64,000 nt of DNA from Kangiellaceae bacterium (GTDB lineage: Bacteria; Pseudomonadota; Gammaproteobacteria; Enterobacterales; Kangiellaceae), in NCBI GenBank assembly GCA_013373015.1, contig JABXIQ010000035.1, positions 1 to 64,000 on the forward strand. The letters run 5' to 3'. A program made the position numbers and the translations under genes. The notes under the pieces were generated by a model, which had not been told where the DNA came from, made no database searches, and saw only the letters and a list, made by a program, of their open reading frames with translations. Below are positions 45,437 to 54,758 of the stretch, piece after piece. Position 1 is the stretch's first letter; each line of letters opens with the position of its first letter.

Positions 45437-45541
45437 TGTCATTCCCGCGAGAGCGGGAATCCATAGTAAGACAAGCAAAGTCTTTTGGAACAGGATTCCC
45501 TTAAAGGGATTCTCATTGGTCACGCGGCGACCACAATGAGT
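45437..45541. repeat. REP-like composite of three hairpins
   Basis: Three adjacent dyads: ATTCCCGC-GAGA-GCGGGAAT (45441-45460), TCCCTT-A-AAGGGA (45497-45509), and CTCATTG (45512-45518) with CAATGAG (45534-45540). The first is the TCATTCCCGCG...CGCGGGAATCCA type motif common as an interspersed palindromic repeat in gammaproteobacterial genomes. Located between two accessory genes, it may be a non-autonomous mobile repeat. Only one copy is visible in the window. Confidence 0.6.
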
Positions 45542-45583
45542 GCCAACGGTAAATGACGTCACTATGTATAAAAATATTGAAGA

Positions 45584-45997
45584 TTAATGCTCCAGCCAAA
45601 CTTCTTTAGCCCAATGCCAAATGGAAGGCCATGTATCTTCATGCTGTTCATCGGCTTGCCATAATGTGACTTCACCAGTTTTTTCGATGCAGTAAAATTG
45701 ATCACCCTCTTCGTTGTAGATTTGGCAAATAGGTATTAGGTGACGTGGTACACCTTGATCCCATGCGGTCGCGGCAACTTCTGGCAGATAACTGTGTGAG
45801 TAGGGATCAGTAACGGTGACGGGTTCCAATGAGCCGATAATGAGGTCACTAACTTCAAGTAGAAATAGACGTAAATCATCGGGTAGTGAGATAAATAGTT
45901 GCTCTTCGATTTCGACGAGCAAATCATCGTCGGGCAGTTCCATACCGTAATTTTGTTGTTGTGCGCTGTCGCGTAATAATTCTATGACGTCTTCCAA
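45584..45997 (-). CDS. SMI1/KNR4 family protein
   Basis: A 137-residue cytosolic SMI1/KNR4 (SUKH) domain protein: ISLPDDLRLFLLEVSDLIIGSLEPV, an ICQIYNEEGDQFYCIEKTGEVTLW segment and the closing W..IWHWAKEVWLEH. SUKH proteins are often immunity factors of polymorphic toxins, but no toxin is adjacent. The first codon is TTG (45997) without a ribosome site; an internal ATG at 45943 would give 119 residues, so the start is uncertain. Confidence 0.82.
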   Translation of the reverse strand: MEDVIELLRDSAQQQNYGMELPDDDLLVEIEEQLFISLPDDLRLFLLEVSDLIIGSLEPVTVTDPYSHSYLPEVAATAWDQGVPRHLIPICQIYNEEGDQFYCIEKTGEVTLWQADEQHEDTWPSIWHWAKEVWLEH

Positions 45998-46078
45998 GTG
46001 GCGGCCCGATTAATGTGTATTTGATTAAAGGATTGTAGTAGAAGATTGGGTGTGAGCCAATGATGATTTATTTCAAGC

Positions 46079-46107
46079 ATAAAAAAAGCAGACCGAAGTC
46101 TGCTTTC
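46079..46107 (-). terminator. Terminator of aroQ-accB-accC
   Basis: AAAGCAGAC (46085-46093) and GTCTGCTTT (46098-46106) form a 9-bp stem with CGAA in the plus strand, read TTCG on the minus strand, a stable UUCG tetraloop. A long T-run follows (46081-46087 read as A). It ends the acc operon before the SMI1/KNR4 gene. Confidence 0.9.
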
Positions 46108-46137
46108 TATAGTCGTATCTAATGCAGAGAATGATGA

Positions 46138-47487
46138 TTAATGTTCATCACCAAACATTTTGCGTTCCAAATAGTGGATATTGGTGCCACCTTTTTGGAA
46201 GTTTGCATCGGCAAGAATACGCTTTTGTAGAGCAATATTGGTTTTGATGCCATCAATTACGATTTCTTCAAGCGCCATTTGCATACGCGCAATCGCTACT
46301 TCACGAGTTTCGCCATGAGTGATCAGTTTGCCGATCATTGAGTCATAGTGTGGCGGAACTTTGTAGCTGGCATATATATGTGAATCCATACGAATGCCTG
46401 GACCACCTGGTGCATGGTAGCGGGTGATAGTGCCTGGTGATGGAATAAATGTATCTGGATCTTCAGCATTGATACGACATTCGATAGAGTGGCCATTAAG
46501 CACAATATCTTCTTGCTTGAAGGATAAGGGTTGATTACTGGCGATACGTAATTGTTCTTTAATGATATCGACACCAGTGATTAGTTCAGAAACAGGATGC
46601 TCTACCTGAACACGGGTGTTCATTTCAATAAAGTAAAACTCACCTTTTTCGAACAAGAACTCGAAAGTGCCTGCACCGCGATAGCCAATTTCACGACAGG
46701 CTTGAGTACAGCGCTCACCAATATGACGACGCATTTGTTCAGTAATGCCTGGTGCTGGCGCTTCTTCAACCACTTTTTGGTGACGGCGCTGCATTGAGCA
46801 GTCGCGTTCGCCAAGGTGAATAGCGTTACCATGACCGTCAGCCAATACTTGGATTTCAACGTGACGTGGGTTTTCTAGGAATTTCTCCATATATACCATG
46901 TCATTACCAAAAGCTGCGCCTGCTTCGGCTTTGGTCAACTCGATTGAGCGGAGCAATTCTTGTTCTTTATGAACTACGCGCATACCGCGTCCACCGCCGC
47001 CGCCGGCAGCCTTGATGATCACTGGATAACCGATACGCTTGGCCATTGCCATGTTATCTTTATCGTTATCTCCGAGAGGGCCGTCGGAGCCTGGAACACA
47101 AGGCACGCCAGCTTTTTTCATGGCGGCAATTGCGGATACTTTATCACCCATCAAGCGGATCACATCAGCGCTAGGGCCAATAAAGGTGAAACCACTTTTT
47201 TCAACTTGTTCTGCAAAATCAGCATTTTCTGCTAAAAAGCCGTAACCTGGATGGATGCCTACAGCATCGGTAATTTCGGCTGCAGAAATAATGGCTGGAA
47301 TATTCAAATAGCTTTGATGGGCTGGGGCTGGGCCAATACAAACCGACTCATCAGCGAGGCGAACGTGCATCAAGTCTTCGTCGGCAGTAGAGTGCACGGC
47401 GACTGTTTTAATTCCCAGCTCGCGACAAGCGCGCAGAATGCGTAAAGCAATTTCTCCGCGGTTTGCTATGACTACTTTTTCTAACAT
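46138..47487 (-). CDS. accC: Acetyl-CoA carboxylase biotin carboxylase subunit
   Basis: A 449-residue ATP-grasp enzyme that carboxylates the biotin on Acc[53 protein letters not shown] (glycine-rich ATP lid), [20 protein letters not shown] and [20 protein letters not shown] are all present. Normal length. It follows accB by 66 bp and is first-committed-step machinery of fatty-acid synthesis. Confidence 0.98.
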   Translation of the reverse strand: MLEKVVIANRGEIALRILRACRELGIKTVAVHSTADEDLMHVRLADESVCIGPAPAHQSYLNIPAIISAAEITDAVGIHPGYGFLAENADFAEQVEKSGFTFIGPSADVIRLMGDKVSAIAAMKKAGVPCVPGSDGPLGDNDKDNMAMAKRIGYPVIIKAAGGGGGRGMRVVHKEQELLRSIELTKAEAGAAFGNDMVYMEKFLENPRHVEIQVLADGHGNAIHLGERDCSMQRRHQKVVEEAPAPGITEQMRRHIGERCTQACREIGYRGAGTFEFLFEKGEFYFIEMNTRVQVEHPVSELITGVDIIKEQLRIASNQPLSFKQEDIVLNGHSIECRINAEDPDTFIPSPGTITRYHAPGGPGIRMDSHIYASYKVPPHYDSMIGKLITHGETREVAIARMQMALEEIVIDGIKTNIALQKRILADANFQKGGTNIHYLERKMFGDEH

Positions 47488-47553
47488 AGTAGTGTCCTAT
47501 AAATAGTACTTTTGAGGGTACTTAATTTGATAATTGTCGTTAATAACTAGGGA

Positions 47554-48003
47554 TTACTCGATAATGAACATTGGTTCATCGTATTCAACGGGTTCACCAT
47601 TGCTTAGCAAGATGGCTTTAACCGTACCAGATACGTCTGACTCAATTTGGTTCATCATTTTCATGGCTTCAACGATACACAACACATCGCCTGCTTTAAC
47701 TTGCTGACCAACGGTAACGAAATCTTTAGCGCCTGGCGATGGTGCAGCGTAAAAAGTACCAACCATTGGCGAGCGAATTGCATGGCCTGAAGTCTCTTCC
47801 GCCACTGGAGCTGCAACTTCAGCAACTGGAGCCGCGGTTGGAGCTGGCATGGCCGCAGGTGCTGCAAAATGCTGAATAGGGGCTGGAGCGGTAGAGCTAG
47901 AGCGAGAAATACGTACCGACTCTTCACCTTCTTGGATCTCAAGTTCAGCAATACCAGATTCTTCTACTAACTCGATTAATTTTTTGATTTTTCGTAAATC
48001 CAT
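47554..48003 (-). CDS. accB: Biotin carboxyl carrier protein of acetyl-CoA carboxylase
   Basis: A 149-residue carrier with N-terminal helix, a Pro/Ala-rich flexible linker (about 48-75, [21 protein letters not shown]) and a C-terminal biotinyl domain. The biotinylated Lys is K115 in [10 protein letters not shown]. Length and start are typical. It lies between aroQ and accC, in the widespread aroQ-accB-accC order. Confidence 0.97.
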   Translation of the reverse strand: MDLRKIKKLIELVEESGIAELEIQEGEESVRISRSSSTAPAPIQHFAAPAAMPAPTAAPVAEVAAPVAEETSGHAIRSPMVGTFYAAPSPGAKDFVTVGQQVKAGDVLCIVEAMKMMNQIESDVSGTVKAILLSNGEPVEYDEPMFIIE

Positions 48004-48040
48004 AATAGTAATACCTATTAACTAGCGCTTTGGCTTTGGG

Positions 48041-48484
48041 TTAGGGTTTTTGAATGTATTTAATAGCTGCATCAATCGCATAACGATAGCTATCGGCGCC
48101 ACAACCAGCGATAACCGCTAAGGCTTTATCGCTGAAATACGAATGACGACGGAAGTTTTCGCGTGTATGCGGATTAGAAAGATGCACCTCTATAAAAGGG
48201 ATTGCCACAGCAAGCAGAGCATCGCGTAAAGCAACGCTGGTATGGGTAAAAGCTGCGGGGTTAAAGACAATTAGCGACACCTTATCGACTTTTGCCTGAT
48301 GTATTCTTTGAATAAGCTCTGATTCAGAGTTGGACTGTAGGCTAGAAAACTGCATATCAGCCTGCTCAACTTGAGCTTTTGCCGCATTATTGATGCTATT
48401 TAGGTCAATATCACCATAAATCGAGGTTTCTCGTTGGCCAAGAAGGTTTAGATTAGGACCTTGTAACAATAAAATATGTGGCAT
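48041..48484 (-). CDS. aroQ: Type II 3-dehydroquinate dehydratase
   Basis: A 147-residue dodecameric enzyme of the shikimate pathway. Active-site lid [14 protein letters not shown](TSIYG), [34 protein letters not shown] and the final [15 protein letters not shown] are diagnostic. I start at the ATG 48484, which matches family N-termini and has an AAAGAG site upstream; an in-frame ATG at 48499 adds five residues. First gene of the acc operon. Confidence 0.96.
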   Translation of the reverse strand: MPHILLLQGPNLNLLGQRETSIYGDIDLNSINNAAKAQVEQADMQFSSLQSNSESELIQRIHQAKVDKVSLIVFNPAAFTHTSVALRDALLAVAIPFIEVHLSNPHTRENFRRHSYFSDKALAVIAGCGADSYRYAIDAAIKYIQKP

Positions 48485-48933
48485 TAAGTGCTCTTTCATT
48501 GGATTATAATCGCTTAAATGTTGTTAAATGACAACGATAATCGGTTATTTTCCGCTAAAATATGATTTTAATCTTAATCTAGTATTTGGCAACAAGAATA
48601 TGATTAAAGTCAGTTGTAATATTTAAGATGGTGCATTTTACAGTAATTTCACTGCAAATAACTACATTTATCGACTTTGGTCGGAGCAGTGGTATCGAGT
48701 AAAAAAACGCTGTACTATAAAAAAATGAACAAAGCGTCTAATTATTTTACATTTGTTTAAATTCTAATCGCATTTTTGCGTATAGAATATAAGGACTGTT
48801 CAAGGGTATTGCGCAAGGTATGGTTTTAGTTCGCAAGACGCAATATCGAATGGAATAGAGTAAGTTATTACAATAAATGTCGTTCTTCATACTTTATTAA
48901 TCTGAGTATAGTTGAGCGCAAAATGGAGCAAGC
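48485..48933. other. 449-bp divergent intergenic region (aroQ / response regulator)
   Basis: Non-coding, A+T-rich. On the aroQ side lie a GTTGT-N6-ACAAC dyad (48520-48535) and a promoter candidate at 48565-48592. On the regulator side is a TATTGCG (48807-48813) ... CGCAATA (48839-48845) inverted repeat 90 bp before the regulator ATG. No small gene is convincing. Confidence 0.55.
48565..48592 (-). promoter_or_regulatory. Predicted aroQ-accBC promoter
   Basis: On the minus strand a -35 TTGCCA (48587-48592) and -10 TAAAAT (48565-48570) with a 16-bp spacer lie 81 bp before the aroQ start. Motif-based inference. Confidence 0.4.
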
Positions 48934-49647
48934 ATGTCAGATCGAATCAGAGTCCTCTATTTAGAAGATGAACCAACTCAAGCGGAAGCAATGCAATCAG
49001 TATTGCGTGATGCGGGTTTTGAGTGTACCCATTGTGATTTGGGCGAAACGTTTCTAAAAAAATTAGAAAATAGTGAATACGATCTCTTAATTTTGGATTG
49101 GGAAGTACCTGATAAATCTGGTGTTGAAGTTCTAGAGCAAGTGCGTTCTTTTTACCAATGGAAAGGTCCTATCTTGTTTGTAACCAACCGTGACGCGGAA
49201 CAAGATATTGTCTCAGCGCTGGAAAAAGGTGCTGATGATTATATGATCAAACCATTTCGTCGTTCAGAATTAGCTGCCAGATTAACGGCATTAGTACGTC
49301 GCGCTGGACTGCTTGATGAGAAAGGTGACCTTGAAATTGGTCCTTTTACTATTTCTCAAGCACACCGTGAGATTTTAGTTGAGGGTAAAGCGGTTGCTTT
49401 GACTACTAAAGAGTACGAGTTAGGACTCTTGTTATTAAAGAACGTTGGTCGTTTATATTCGCGAAAATACTTGTTAAAAAACATCTGGGGTATTGATTCA
49501 GATATCAGTACACGCACAGTTGATGCTCATGTGAGTTCGCTACGTCGTAAGCTCAATATTCGTGCAGCAAGCGGCTACCGTATCAAAACTGTCTACCAGC
49601 ATGGATATCGTTTAGAAAAACTGTTAGAGTCAGAGGCAGTTGCGTAA
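48934..49647 (+). CDS. OmpR/PhoB-type response regulator
   Basis: A 237-residue two-component regulator: receiver with acidic pocket YLEDEPTQ, phospho-acceptor D55 in LLILDWEVPDKSG, and K106 in YMIKPFRR, then a winged-helix DNA-binding domain (about 130-230; LTTKEYELGLLLLKN, RTVDAHVSSLRRKLN, TVYQHGYRLE). First gene of a three-gene operon, 23 bp before a LysM-FecR gene and upstream of a CHASE2 histidine kinase, the likely partner. GGAG lies 5 nt before the ATG. Confidence 0.95.
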   Translation: MSDRIRVLYLEDEPTQAEAMQSVLRDAGFECTHCDLGETFLKKLENSEYDLLILDWEVPDKSGVEVLEQVRSFYQWKGPILFVTNRDAEQDIVSALEKGADDYMIKPFRRSELAARLTALVRRAGLLDEKGDLEIGPFTISQAHREILVEGKAVALTTKEYELGLLLLKNVGRLYSRKYLLKNIWGIDSDISTRTVDAHVSSLRRKLNIRAASGYRIKTVYQHGYRLEKLLESEAVA

Positions 49648-49670
49648 ATTCTAAACACTCAAGTAAATCT

Positions 49671-51032
49671 ATGAAAAAAATATTGGTTTGGTTTCTAGTA
49701 GCACTCACACTGTGGTTGGGTGCTTTATCCTCTGTATTAGCAGAAGATTGGATCTACACGGTTCGTCGTGGTGATACCATTTGGGGATTGTCACATAAGT
49801 ATTTGAAAGAACCTCTGAAATTCAAAGAAATCCAAGATTACAATCAGGTTACTTTTGACCGCCAAATCCCGCCCGGCACTATCTTAAAATTCCCGCTCGA
49901 ATACCTAAAGTTTGGTCCAGCAGAGGTTTCAGTAATCGCCATTCAAGGTCAAGCAAGTTTTATTCGACGCCAACAAACTTCAACACTTACTTTGCAACAA
50001 AGCTTGACCGTTGATGATGTGGTGGTGACAAGTGCTGATTCAAGTGTGGCGCTGCGTTTTGCAGACGGTTCGGAATTACTGTTGGGTGAAAATTCAGAAT
50101 TGATTTTTGATGTACAAACCCAGTATGGCGAAACAGGTATGGTTGACAGCCGTATGCGATTGAATAAAGGGAGTGCTGAGGGTCGAGTAAAAAAACTGAT
50201 TGGTCCTGGATCGCATTTCGAGGTTCATACTCCATCGGCGGTGGCAACAGTGCGTGGTACAGAGTTTAGGGTGCGTGTTGATGCAGCAGATAATTCAGTA
50301 GTGTTTAATGAAGTCAGTGAAGGGAAGGTTGCGGTTAACCTGGAGCAAGACAGTAAATTGGTAAACCAAGGTTTTGGTTTGCGGGCTTCAAAAAACCAAC
50401 CATTGGTAGAGCCTAAACCGTTGTTAGCAAAACCGATTTTGAGTGGGGTTTTAGACAGTTACCCAGGCCATCCTGTGATTTTGGATTGGGACCTTATTGA
50501 TGGAGCGGTTAGCTATCAAGTAGAAATATTCTCAGACAGTAATTTAACTCGCTTGACGCAAAAATTTGACACAGCTGATCATCAATTACAGCTGCCTTTA
50601 ATTGAGCCTGATACTTATTATGCTCGTATTAAAGGAATTGATAGCGAGGCCTACCAAGGTTTAGCAGCGGTACAAAAATTTACCATTGCTAAAGTATTGG
50701 CTGTGCCAAAAAATATCGATCTAGAAGAGCAAATAGAATCAGATCAAACGCTAGAAGTAAGTTGGCAAGCGGTACCTCAAGCAACTTCTTACCAATGGCA
50801 AGTTGCCGCTGACAGCGAGTTTAATCAGATACTCACTCATGGTGAAGTGAACGAGCCTTTTGTTTCAATTGATAATTTACAACAACAACCGCTTTACTTT
50901 AGAGTGGCCGCCAAAGGACCTTATCAAGAGCTTGCTTATAGTCAGGGCAAACCATTTGAGGTGGTAGAGGCAGATAATGGCAAAACCAAGTTTAGCCTAG
51001 CCTCTGTGTTATTGTTTATTTTATTGCTTTAG
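49671..51032 (+). CDS. LysM and FecR domain periplasmic protein
   Basis: A 453-residue exported protein. Signal peptide about 1-24 (LVWFLVALTLWLGALSSVLA). LysM peptidoglycan-binding domain at about 28-76 (YTVRRGDTIWGLSHKYL...IPPGTILKFP). FecR domain at about 100-215, including SVALRFADGSELLLGENSEL and THFEVHTPSAVATVRGTEFRV-type motif (FEVHTPSAVATVRGTEFRV). Two fibronectin-III-like repeats follow (VSYQVEIFSD...; TSYQWQVAAD...). A final hydrophobic stretch (SLASVLLFILLL) may anchor it in a membrane. It is 8 bp before the CHASE2 kinase, suggesting it is a periplasmic accessory sensor. Confidence 0.92.
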   Translation: MKKILVWFLVALTLWLGALSSVLAEDWIYTVRRGDTIWGLSHKYLKEPLKFKEIQDYNQVTFDRQIPPGTILKFPLEYLKFGPAEVSVIAIQGQASFIRRQQTSTLTLQQSLTVDDVVVTSADSSVALRFADGSELLLGENSELIFDVQTQYGETGMVDSRMRLNKGSAEGRVKKLIGPGSHFEVHTPSAVATVRGTEFRVRVDAADNSVVFNEVSEGKVAVNLEQDSKLVNQGFGLRASKNQPLVEPKPLLAKPILSGVLDSYPGHPVILDWDLIDGAVSYQVEIFSDSNLTRLTQKFDTADHQLQLPLIEPDTYYARIKGIDSEAYQGLAAVQKFTIAKVLAVPKNIDLEEQIESDQTLEVSWQAVPQATSYQWQVAADSEFNQILTHGEVNEPFVSIDNLQQQPLYFRVAAKGPYQELAYSQGKPFEVVEADNGKTKFSLASVLLFILLL

Positions 51033-51040
51033 GTAAAACA

Positions 51041-53584
51041 TTGGCTAACTCTGCCAATACATCTTTTTTTAGCTCTAGCTGGTTGTACGCAGGTGTTGCC
51101 GCGCTACTGACTTTTTGCTTGAGCTATTTTCAAATCTTTCAACCAATAGAGTATTTGGCCTACGACCGTTTGCTCAGAGTGCAGTCTGAAGCACCTGACA
51201 ATGAGGTTGTGATCATTGCCATGGATGAAAAAAGCCTACAGCGATTTGGTCCTTTGCCGTGGCCTCGGGATGTTCATGCACAAATGATTAATGTGTTAAC
51301 TCAAGCGCAAGTGACTGCCATTGGATACGATGTGTTATTTGATAAGGCTCGAGACCCCTCTGACAAAAATTTAATTCAGGCAGTAAAAAATAATAAAAAA
51401 ATCGTTTTCCCTGTGGTAATTGAAAATCTTAAACAAGATGGCCAGTTGTTGGAGCTGCAACCTTTTGCTCAACTCAATCAAGTCACGCCAAGTCTAGGAT
51501 TGGTTCACTTTCAATTAAGTGATGACAATATATCGCGTGGAGTTTATTTGCGAGGGGGCTTGGGAGAACCCTTTTGGAGAGCTTTTTCTGCAGAGGTGTT
51601 GGATATTGCCAATGGTGAACAGGAGTATATCCTACCGCTACAGGAGCAGAAGATCAGCAAGCCATCATTTGATCTGAAAAAAATAGAGCAGAGTCAATAT
51701 GTGATGATTCCTTTCAAGGAAGATAAACACTTTTTCAAACGCATAAGTTTTGTAGAGTTATTAGACAATCAAGAGTTTGCAGCAGAGTTGAAGGACAAAG
51801 TGGTTTTTGTAGGGGTAACAGCAACGGCAGCCAGAAACGCAGATTTTTTACCTGTACCAATTAGTCGAGATGGGCAAATAATGCCCGGTGTTGAAATCAA
51901 TGCAACTTTATACCATGCGCTAAAACATGAGCATTATATTGTGCCAATCAACAAATGGGTTATAGCAATCCTTTCAGCTTTAATCGTTTTTTGTGCATTC
52001 ACATTATTACCAATTTCTTTGCCACGAAGGAATTTTTATTATTTCTTATTAGGTATTCTTGGTGTTGCCAGCTTGATGTGGTTAGCACTCCATTTAATGC
52101 ATCAGTGGTGGCCTTTGGTTACACCTCTGATTGTTATGACTACTGGATATTTGTTCTGGGTCTGGCGCAAAGTAGTCGGAAATATGACATTTTTCAATCA
52201 AACCATTAACCGCTTACAACATGAAGCAGCAAATGCCATTGAATTAGAGCGAAATACATCGTTACATGACAAATTTAAGTTTTGGCATCATCTAAAATTA
52301 ATTAAGCAATGGCGTTCTTCAGATCAACGTGAAGGTGTTTATCAACAATCTGTTCCTGTTTTAATTGATGGAAAAGAGTGGTTGTTAGAGCCTGAAAATT
52401 TAAGTAAGAAAGAGCAGCGACTTTTTAACAAGTTATTGGCTCAAACCTTGTCAAAACCTGTTGAGCATAAACAGCAATTGGCAGGGGTGATTGAAAATCG
52501 TATCGTGCAAGTTGAAGACGCCATTACGAAGATGAATTTCTTACGCCGTTTTGTAGAAAAAAGTATGGATAAACTTACTGATGGCGTGATATTGGCAGAT
52601 AATGACGGACAAGTATTCTATAGCAATATTGAAGCTAACAACCTTTTGCCTGAGTTGCGTAATAAAGATCAAATAGATTTGTTAGATATTTTGAATGGCC
52701 TAACTCTTGTTGGTAACAGTAATTGGCAATATTTATTGAAACAAGTGTTGTTAGAGGGCATTGGTCGAGAAATTCAAGCTATTACGTCGAATAAAAGAGA
52801 CTTAAAAGTTGGTTTGTCATTATTGAGTAATGTTGCGGGCAAAGACTTTGTGATCATTAATTTATCTGACATCACGACTATCAAGCGCGAACAGCGTCGT
52901 CAGTTGGAAATGATTGACTTTATTTCGCATGATTTACGATCGCCGATGACTTCGATTTTGGCGTTACTCAGTCGCTATCAAAGTCATCCTGAAGAGTTTG
53001 AAGAAAAACAGTTGAGCGCTGATATCGAACGTCTTACTCGATCCAGTTTGTCGTTGGCAGAGCATTTCTTAATGTTATCGCGAACGGAAAGTCATATTGA
53101 AATTGCTTTGTATCCCGTTGAATTGTTAAACAGCATTGATAATGCTTTGGCCGTTATTATGCCGTTGGCGAAAGAGAAAAATATCGAAATTGCATTCGAT
53201 TTTATGGCTTATGATGATATTTGGCTTAATGCAAATGAGGATTTGTTAGGTCGGGTGATTACCAACTTATTAACTAATGCTGTGAAATATTCTCCGCAAG
53301 GCTCTTTTGTTAATCTTGATATTGAGCAGGATTCAACTGGTTTAAGGTTAAGAGTACAAGATCAAGGTGAGGGCATTGACAAAGAGCAAATGACGACGAT
53401 TTTCAAACCCTTTACGCGAATGCAACGTCATGAGATGGCTAAGGTTAAAGGTATTGGATTAGGCTTGCGCTTTGTGCGAGCAGCCATGTTGCGTTTTGGG
53501 GGTTCTGTTGGCGTGGAGAGTGAGCCAGGCAAAGGCAGTTGTTTTATTTTGAAGTTCCCTGCCTCATCAATTATCGAAGATTGA
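51041..53584 (+). CDS. CHASE2 domain sensor histidine kinase
   Basis: An 847-residue kinase. An N-terminal TM (about 12-32), an extracytoplasmic CHASE2 domain (about 40-300; EVVIIAMDEKSLQRFGPLPWPRDVHA, VFVGVTATAARNADFLPVP), then three closely spaced TM helices (about 305-380), a linker, a PAS-like segment, HisKA with H630 (DFISHDLRSPMTS), and an HATPase (LLGRVITNLLTNAVKYSPQG, GIGLGLRFVRAAM). The start is TTG (51041) with AGGT 6 nt upstream and no earlier ATG in frame. It completes a regulator, LysM-FecR and kinase operon. Confidence 0.93.
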   Translation: MANSANTSFFSSSWLYAGVAALLTFCLSYFQIFQPIEYLAYDRLLRVQSEAPDNEVVIIAMDEKSLQRFGPLPWPRDVHAQMINVLTQAQVTAIGYDVLFDKARDPSDKNLIQAVKNNKKIVFPVVIENLKQDGQLLELQPFAQLNQVTPSLGLVHFQLSDDNISRGVYLRGGLGEPFWRAFSAEVLDIANGEQEYILPLQEQKISKPSFDLKKIEQSQYVMIPFKEDKHFFKRISFVELLDNQEFAAELKDKVVFVGVTATAARNADFLPVPISRDGQIMPGVEINATLYHALKHEHYIVPINKWVIAILSALIVFCAFTLLPISLPRRNFYYFLLGILGVASLMWLALHLMHQWWPLVTPLIVMTTGYLFWVWRKVVGNMTFFNQTINRLQHEAANAIELERNTSLHDKFKFWHHLKLIKQWRSSDQREGVYQQSVPVLIDGKEWLLEPENLSKKEQRLFNKLLAQTLSKPVEHKQQLAGVIENRIVQVEDAITKMNFLRRFVEKSMDKLTDGVILADNDGQVFYSNIEANNLLPELRNKDQIDLLDILNGLTLVGNSNWQYLLKQVLLEGIGREIQAITSNKRDLKVGLSLLSNVAGKDFVIINLSDITTIKREQRRQLEMIDFISHDLRSPMTSILALLSRYQSHPEEFEEKQLSADIERLTRSSLSLAEHFLMLSRTESHIEIALYPVELLNSIDNALAVIMPLAKEKNIEIAFDFMAYDDIWLNANEDLLGRVITNLLTNAVKYSPQGSFVNLDIEQDSTGLRLRVQDQGEGIDKEQMTTIFKPFTRMQRHEMAKVKGIGLGLRFVRAAMLRFGGSVGVESEPGKGSCFILKFPASSIIED

Positions 53585-53706
53585 TAGAGCTCAACCTCAA
53601 GTAAGATTACTTTTTTTCATGATAATGATGAAAAAAGATCGTTTTTCTAATCTGTTTACTATTTATACAATGCGTTTCTTTAAGACTTGATATTTTTGAG
53701 GCGCAT

Positions 53707-54693
53707 ATGCAACAAGCTCGTCAAACACAATTAGCTATATTCGGACTGGTGGCTGCTATCGTTTTATGGTCAGCTTCTTTTGTTGCCATGAAGTATGCGA
53801 TTGCTGAATTTGGCCCAATACTGACGGTGTTCTTGCGCATGATCCTAGCCGCAGCAGTGTTGATATTCTTTTTGCCGCCAATGGCAAAAAAGCAGAAATA
53901 TCAGCAAGGTGATTGGTGGTTGCTAGGTTTGTTGGCTTTGTGCGAGCCATGCCTATATTTTATTTTTGAAAGCTATGCCTTGACCTACACCACTGCTTCA
54001 GAAGCAGGCATGGTCACAGCTCTTCAGCCTTTAATGGTTGCGATCACTGCATACTATTTCTTAAAAGAACAGATCAGCGGTCGGTTAATCGTAGGCTGTT
54101 TACTGGCAGTAGTCGGCGTGGTTTGGTTAACGCTAGCGGGCACCTCAAGTGAACACGCTTCCAATCCTTGGCTAGGTAATGCTTTAGAGTTTGGGGCGAT
54201 TTGTGCCGCAACGGGTTACAGCTTATTAGCGCGCAAACTTTCCCAGCGTTATTCGCCAATATTCTTGACCTTATTGCAAACCATTATGGGCAGTGTGTTT
54301 TTCTTGCCATTAATTTTTTGGCAAGGAGCTAGCATCAGTTTAGATGTTTCTGCAGAAGCCATTATGGCGATACTGTTTTTAGCATTTGGAGTGAATATTT
54401 TTGCTTTTACTTGTTACAATTTTGCTTTTAAAACGATGCCAGCTAGTCAAGTAGGCAGCTTAATGAATTTGTTGCCGATTGGTACTTTATTCTTCGGTTG
54501 GTTAATGTTAGGTGAACAACTTAATGGTATGCAGTATATGGCTGCAGGCTTGGTATTGCTTGGCGTTATTTGGTCGCAGACTAAACCGCGTCATAAAACA
54601 ATATTTATTGAGCAGGAATTGGCTGGCCGCTCTTTGAGACAAAGAGCTAAAGCTGGATTGAAGCGAGGTTTGGGTTTAAGCCGAGCACATTAA
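53707..54693 (+). CDS. EamA/DMT-family transporter
   Basis: A 328-residue inner-membrane protein with ten predicted TM helices as two EamA repeats (ASFVAMKYAIAEFGPILTVFLRMIL...; ALEFGAICAATGYSLLARKLSQ...). DMT exporters move metabolites such as amino acids; the substrate is not evident. GAGG precedes the ATG. A basic C-terminal tail (SLRQRAKAGLKRGLGLSRAH) is unusual but plausible as a cytosolic tail. A bidirectional terminator follows. Confidence 0.92.
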   Translation: MQQARQTQLAIFGLVAAIVLWSASFVAMKYAIAEFGPILTVFLRMILAAAVLIFFLPPMAKKQKYQQGDWWLLGLLALCEPCLYFIFESYALTYTTASEAGMVTALQPLMVAITAYYFLKEQISGRLIVGCLLAVVGVVWLTLAGTSSEHASNPWLGNALEFGAICAATGYSLLARKLSQRYSPIFLTLLQTIMGSVFFLPLIFWQGASISLDVSAEAIMAILFLAFGVNIFAFTCYNFAFKTMPASQVGSLMNLLPIGTLFFGWLMLGEQLNGMQYMAAGLVLLGVIWSQTKPRHKTIFIEQELAGRSLRQRAKAGLKRGLGLSRAH

Positions 54694-54720
54694 TTTTATT
54701 AGAGTTCGATTTATAACGAA

Positions 54721-54750
54721 CAAAAAGGCATTCATTTGAATGCCTTTTTG
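54721..54750. terminator. Bidirectional terminator between the EamA and PPK2 genes
   Basis: A 12-bp perfect stem AAAAAGGCATTC (54722-54733) / GAATGCCTTTTT (54738-54749) with an ATTT loop. The built-in A and T runs serve both convergent genes. Confidence 0.92.
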
Positions 54751-54758
54751 CTGAGTTA

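Noticed and set aside
53610-53635. A/T-rich hairpin between the CHASE2 kinase and the EamA gene as terminator
   Set aside because: The stem is almost all A-T pairs and the following T-run is offset, so it is too weak to assert.
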